DNA from: Porphyra umbilicalis
Taxonomy: Eukaryota > Rhodophyta > Bangiophyceae > Bangiales > Bangiaceae
Length of the DNA stretch: 64,000 nucleotides
Reading direction: 5' to 3'
Assembly (NCBI GenBank): GCA_002049455.2
Contig: KV918964.1
Location: forward strand, 1 to 64,000
The position numbers were made by a program, and so were the translations under genes. Under the pieces are notes generated by a model. That model was not told the origin of the DNA. It worked only from the letters and a program-made list of their open reading frames with translations, and did no database searches. How positions within the stretch are numbered: position 1 is the stretch's first letter; every line of letters begins with the position of its first letter. This document shows, piece after piece, positions 62,326-64,000 of this stretch.

Positions 62326-64000
62326 GTCGCCGCGAGGAAACGCAATGCGACCTCCTGAAGCGTTTGTTCGACATCCAATACGTGAAGAACATCTTCATCA
62401 CTGGTTTTTCGGACCTTGTGCAAGCGCACGTTCGGGTCTTGAATGACCAATTCCCGGATCTGACTCTTTCCGAGACGGTTGCTCCCGCCCAGAAGTTCTG
62501 AGCCGGCACCAACAAGCTGCGCTTGCAGCTCAAGATGTCCCGCCCAACGGCAATCAAAGTCGCTTACGCGACACAGGACAAGCGGACGACGACGGAACGA
62601 CCGTTCCCACCGGCTCGCACCCCACCGCCCCCGCGGGCCGCCGTCCCTCAAGCCAATCGGGCTGACATTTGACAATTGTAACAAGCTGGGGCACTTTGCC
62701 GCACAGTGTGCCGAACCACATTGCCCTCGCGAACGTCGCCAAGCTCCTATCGGCGTTCATGCCAATGCCGACGGTAACGTGGAAGAAGACGAAATTGGAA
62801 CATCCGGCCGACTCCGTGGAGGACTCGAAAAACGCCTCGGCCGGGTGTCCGACTTGGGGTTGCCCGGCGGAACGCGAAAGAGTACGGTAACAAGATTGCT
62901 GCGCCGTGCCTGACGGCACTACGAGATCGCCGCCACGCTTGGCCCGTGCATGCATGTGATGCGGAGCTGCTGCCCTGTACTTGACACGGGCGCCGGGGCG
63001 AACATAGCGCGAACTAGTGTTCTCCCTTCAAACTGGATGGCTCACGCCGAGGAGTTGACCACGCTTCCGCGCATCCGAGAGGCAAACAACAATCGTCTCG
63101 TGACGAAGTTTGCCATACATCTGTATGAAGACACCGGAGGTGTACGTCTATTTGACAGACTTCTCGCTTCCGACAACTTGTCAGTCCCGTGCATTTTTGG
63201 CACCGAGTTCATTGAACCAAACATTGGGGCAATTCTACCGCGTTTATGTATGATAGTCTGGCAGGAACACGTGCACTGCATGGAGGAACTGCTTCTGCCA
63301 ACGCCGATCTTGGCGTGTCTAGATGACAGTGCCTGGGACCGCCATTGGCAAGACAAACCCGCAAGTGTGCGAGCCTGTAAACAGGTCCGTGTCGACGGAC
63401 AACAAGATGAGTGGATCATGGCCACATGTGACACCCCTGGTATGGTTACCATCACACCGAAAACTCGGTTACGCCGACACCAGTCACTGGCGGTCGCCCG
63501 CGGCGTTGCCATCTTTAAGCCCGACGAACCCTTCTTAGTCAAGTTATGCAAATTTGGCAAGAACCAAGTCATTGTTCGCAAGAGCTCAACCTTGGGGTTT
63601 GCAGAACCCTATCAAGGGCCGATGTTGTCCGCCGCCTTAAAGGACAACAATCTGAACGATGGAACCGATACTTCATCGGACGACGCGAATCGTGACCCAC
63701 TCGAGGACCTCGACCTGAGTGAGGCTCCCGAGTATCTGCACAAGCAGATTCGAGAATTGCTCAGGACGCATTCGTCTATGTGGGATGGAACCCTTGGCGT
63801 CATCCGTTCTACGGATCACGACATCGTCACTCCTCCTGACGCTCTGCTCATACGCGCTCAACCCTATTGGACCGGGCCGTTCAAACGTCAGATCATCGCT
63901 GATCAGATCAACAAGATGTTGAAGCTCAACGTCATCGCCCCTAGCCACAGTGTTTGGGCAATCCCCGTGGTAATTGTACGGAAGAAGAACGGAAAAGCCC
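62326..64000 (+). mobile_element. Outer Ty3/gypsy element, 3' part, runs off the window (fossil)
   Basis: Protein-like text typical of gag continues here (CDLLKRLFDIQYVKNIFITG, VRVLNDQFPDLTLSETVAPA). A zinc-knuckle-like DNCNKLGHFAAQC follows, then protease and the start of reverse transcriptase. The element continues beyond 64000 and its 3' LTR is outside the window. Confidence 0.8.
62959..64000 (+). pseudogene. Outer gypsy protease and start of reverse transcriptase
   Basis: A frame open to the window end begins MRSCCPVLDTGAGANIARTS (aspartic protease DTGA motif). It continues FGTEFIEPNIGAILPRLCMI (end of protease), then a connector (MWDGTLGVIRSTDHDIVTPP). The reverse transcriptase N-terminus follows (PYWTGPFKRQIIADQINKML, NVIAPSHSVWAIPVVIVRKK). 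The order and the TGPFKR...IIADQINKML segment match the inner element's PYRMGPRTRELIKAQVDRML, so the two belong to the same broad Ty3/gypsy lineage. Confidence 0.8.

Overview
The window is eukaryotic nuclear DNA, GC-rich and almost entirely repetitive. The basis for this is retrotransposons of the Ty1/copia and Ty3/gypsy groups, two PIF/Harbinger (PONG-type) DNA transposons, two copies of a MITE, a foldback element and a broken histone H3 gene. There are no bacterial operons. No rRNA, tRNA or CRISPR array was seen. The mix of PONG-type transposase, Myb/SANT-type partner ORF, chromodomain gypsy element and intron-poor GC-rich coding sequence would suit an alga or related protist. A bangialean red alga is one possibility, but this is a low-confidence inference. 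No intact, recognisable single-copy host gene was found.

Layout. 1-4.05 kb: unidentified sequence, with minus-strand coding-like pieces at 2.2-4.0 kb. 4.06-9.0 kb: decayed Ty1/copia element (Copia-1) with both LTRs, then an inverted solo LTR of the same family (9.2-9.6 kb). 9.6-14 kb: nothing firm. 14-24 kb: an older PIF/Harbinger system (PIF-A) with a Pro-rich repeat ORF, a Myb/SANT-like ORF1 on plus and a truncated transposase on minus. A histone H3 gene with one in-frame TGA lies between the last two. 24.49-30.03 kb: a minus-strand Ty1/copia element (Copia-2) with 400-bp LTRs and the 5-bp target duplication CACAG. 30.2-38.8 kb: two 403-bp MITE copies, a 1.4-kb foldback element, CTG-rich and CGG-rich low-complexity DNA and one unidentified ORF.

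38.95-48.74 kb is the best-defined DNA transposon. PIF-B is 9.8 kb long, bounded by 31-bp terminal inverted repeats and a TAA target duplication. It carries a Gly/Pro/Ala-rich repeat ORF, a Myb/SANT ORF1 with two breaks, and an open 610-residue transposase with its D-D-E residues in place. Three separate minisatellites built on a shared GCCGGCGG core make up much of it.

48.75-64 kb is a nested pair of Ty3/gypsy elements. An outer element (5' end near 49 kb, running off the window) has had its gag region split by a younger chromodomain gypsy element at 51267-62320, flanked by CTTTG duplications. The inner element has long gag and pol frames and, between pol and the 3' LTR, a long antisense coding region of unknown function. 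Its two LTRs differ by exactly four units of a 35-bp internal repeat plus one base.

How the parts relate: in each PIF element, ORF1 (DNA binding) and the transposase would act together on the terminal repeats. PIF-B's transposase looks usable from its sequence, but its ORF1 is broken, so movement would need ORF1 from another copy. The retroelements are described as fossils only.
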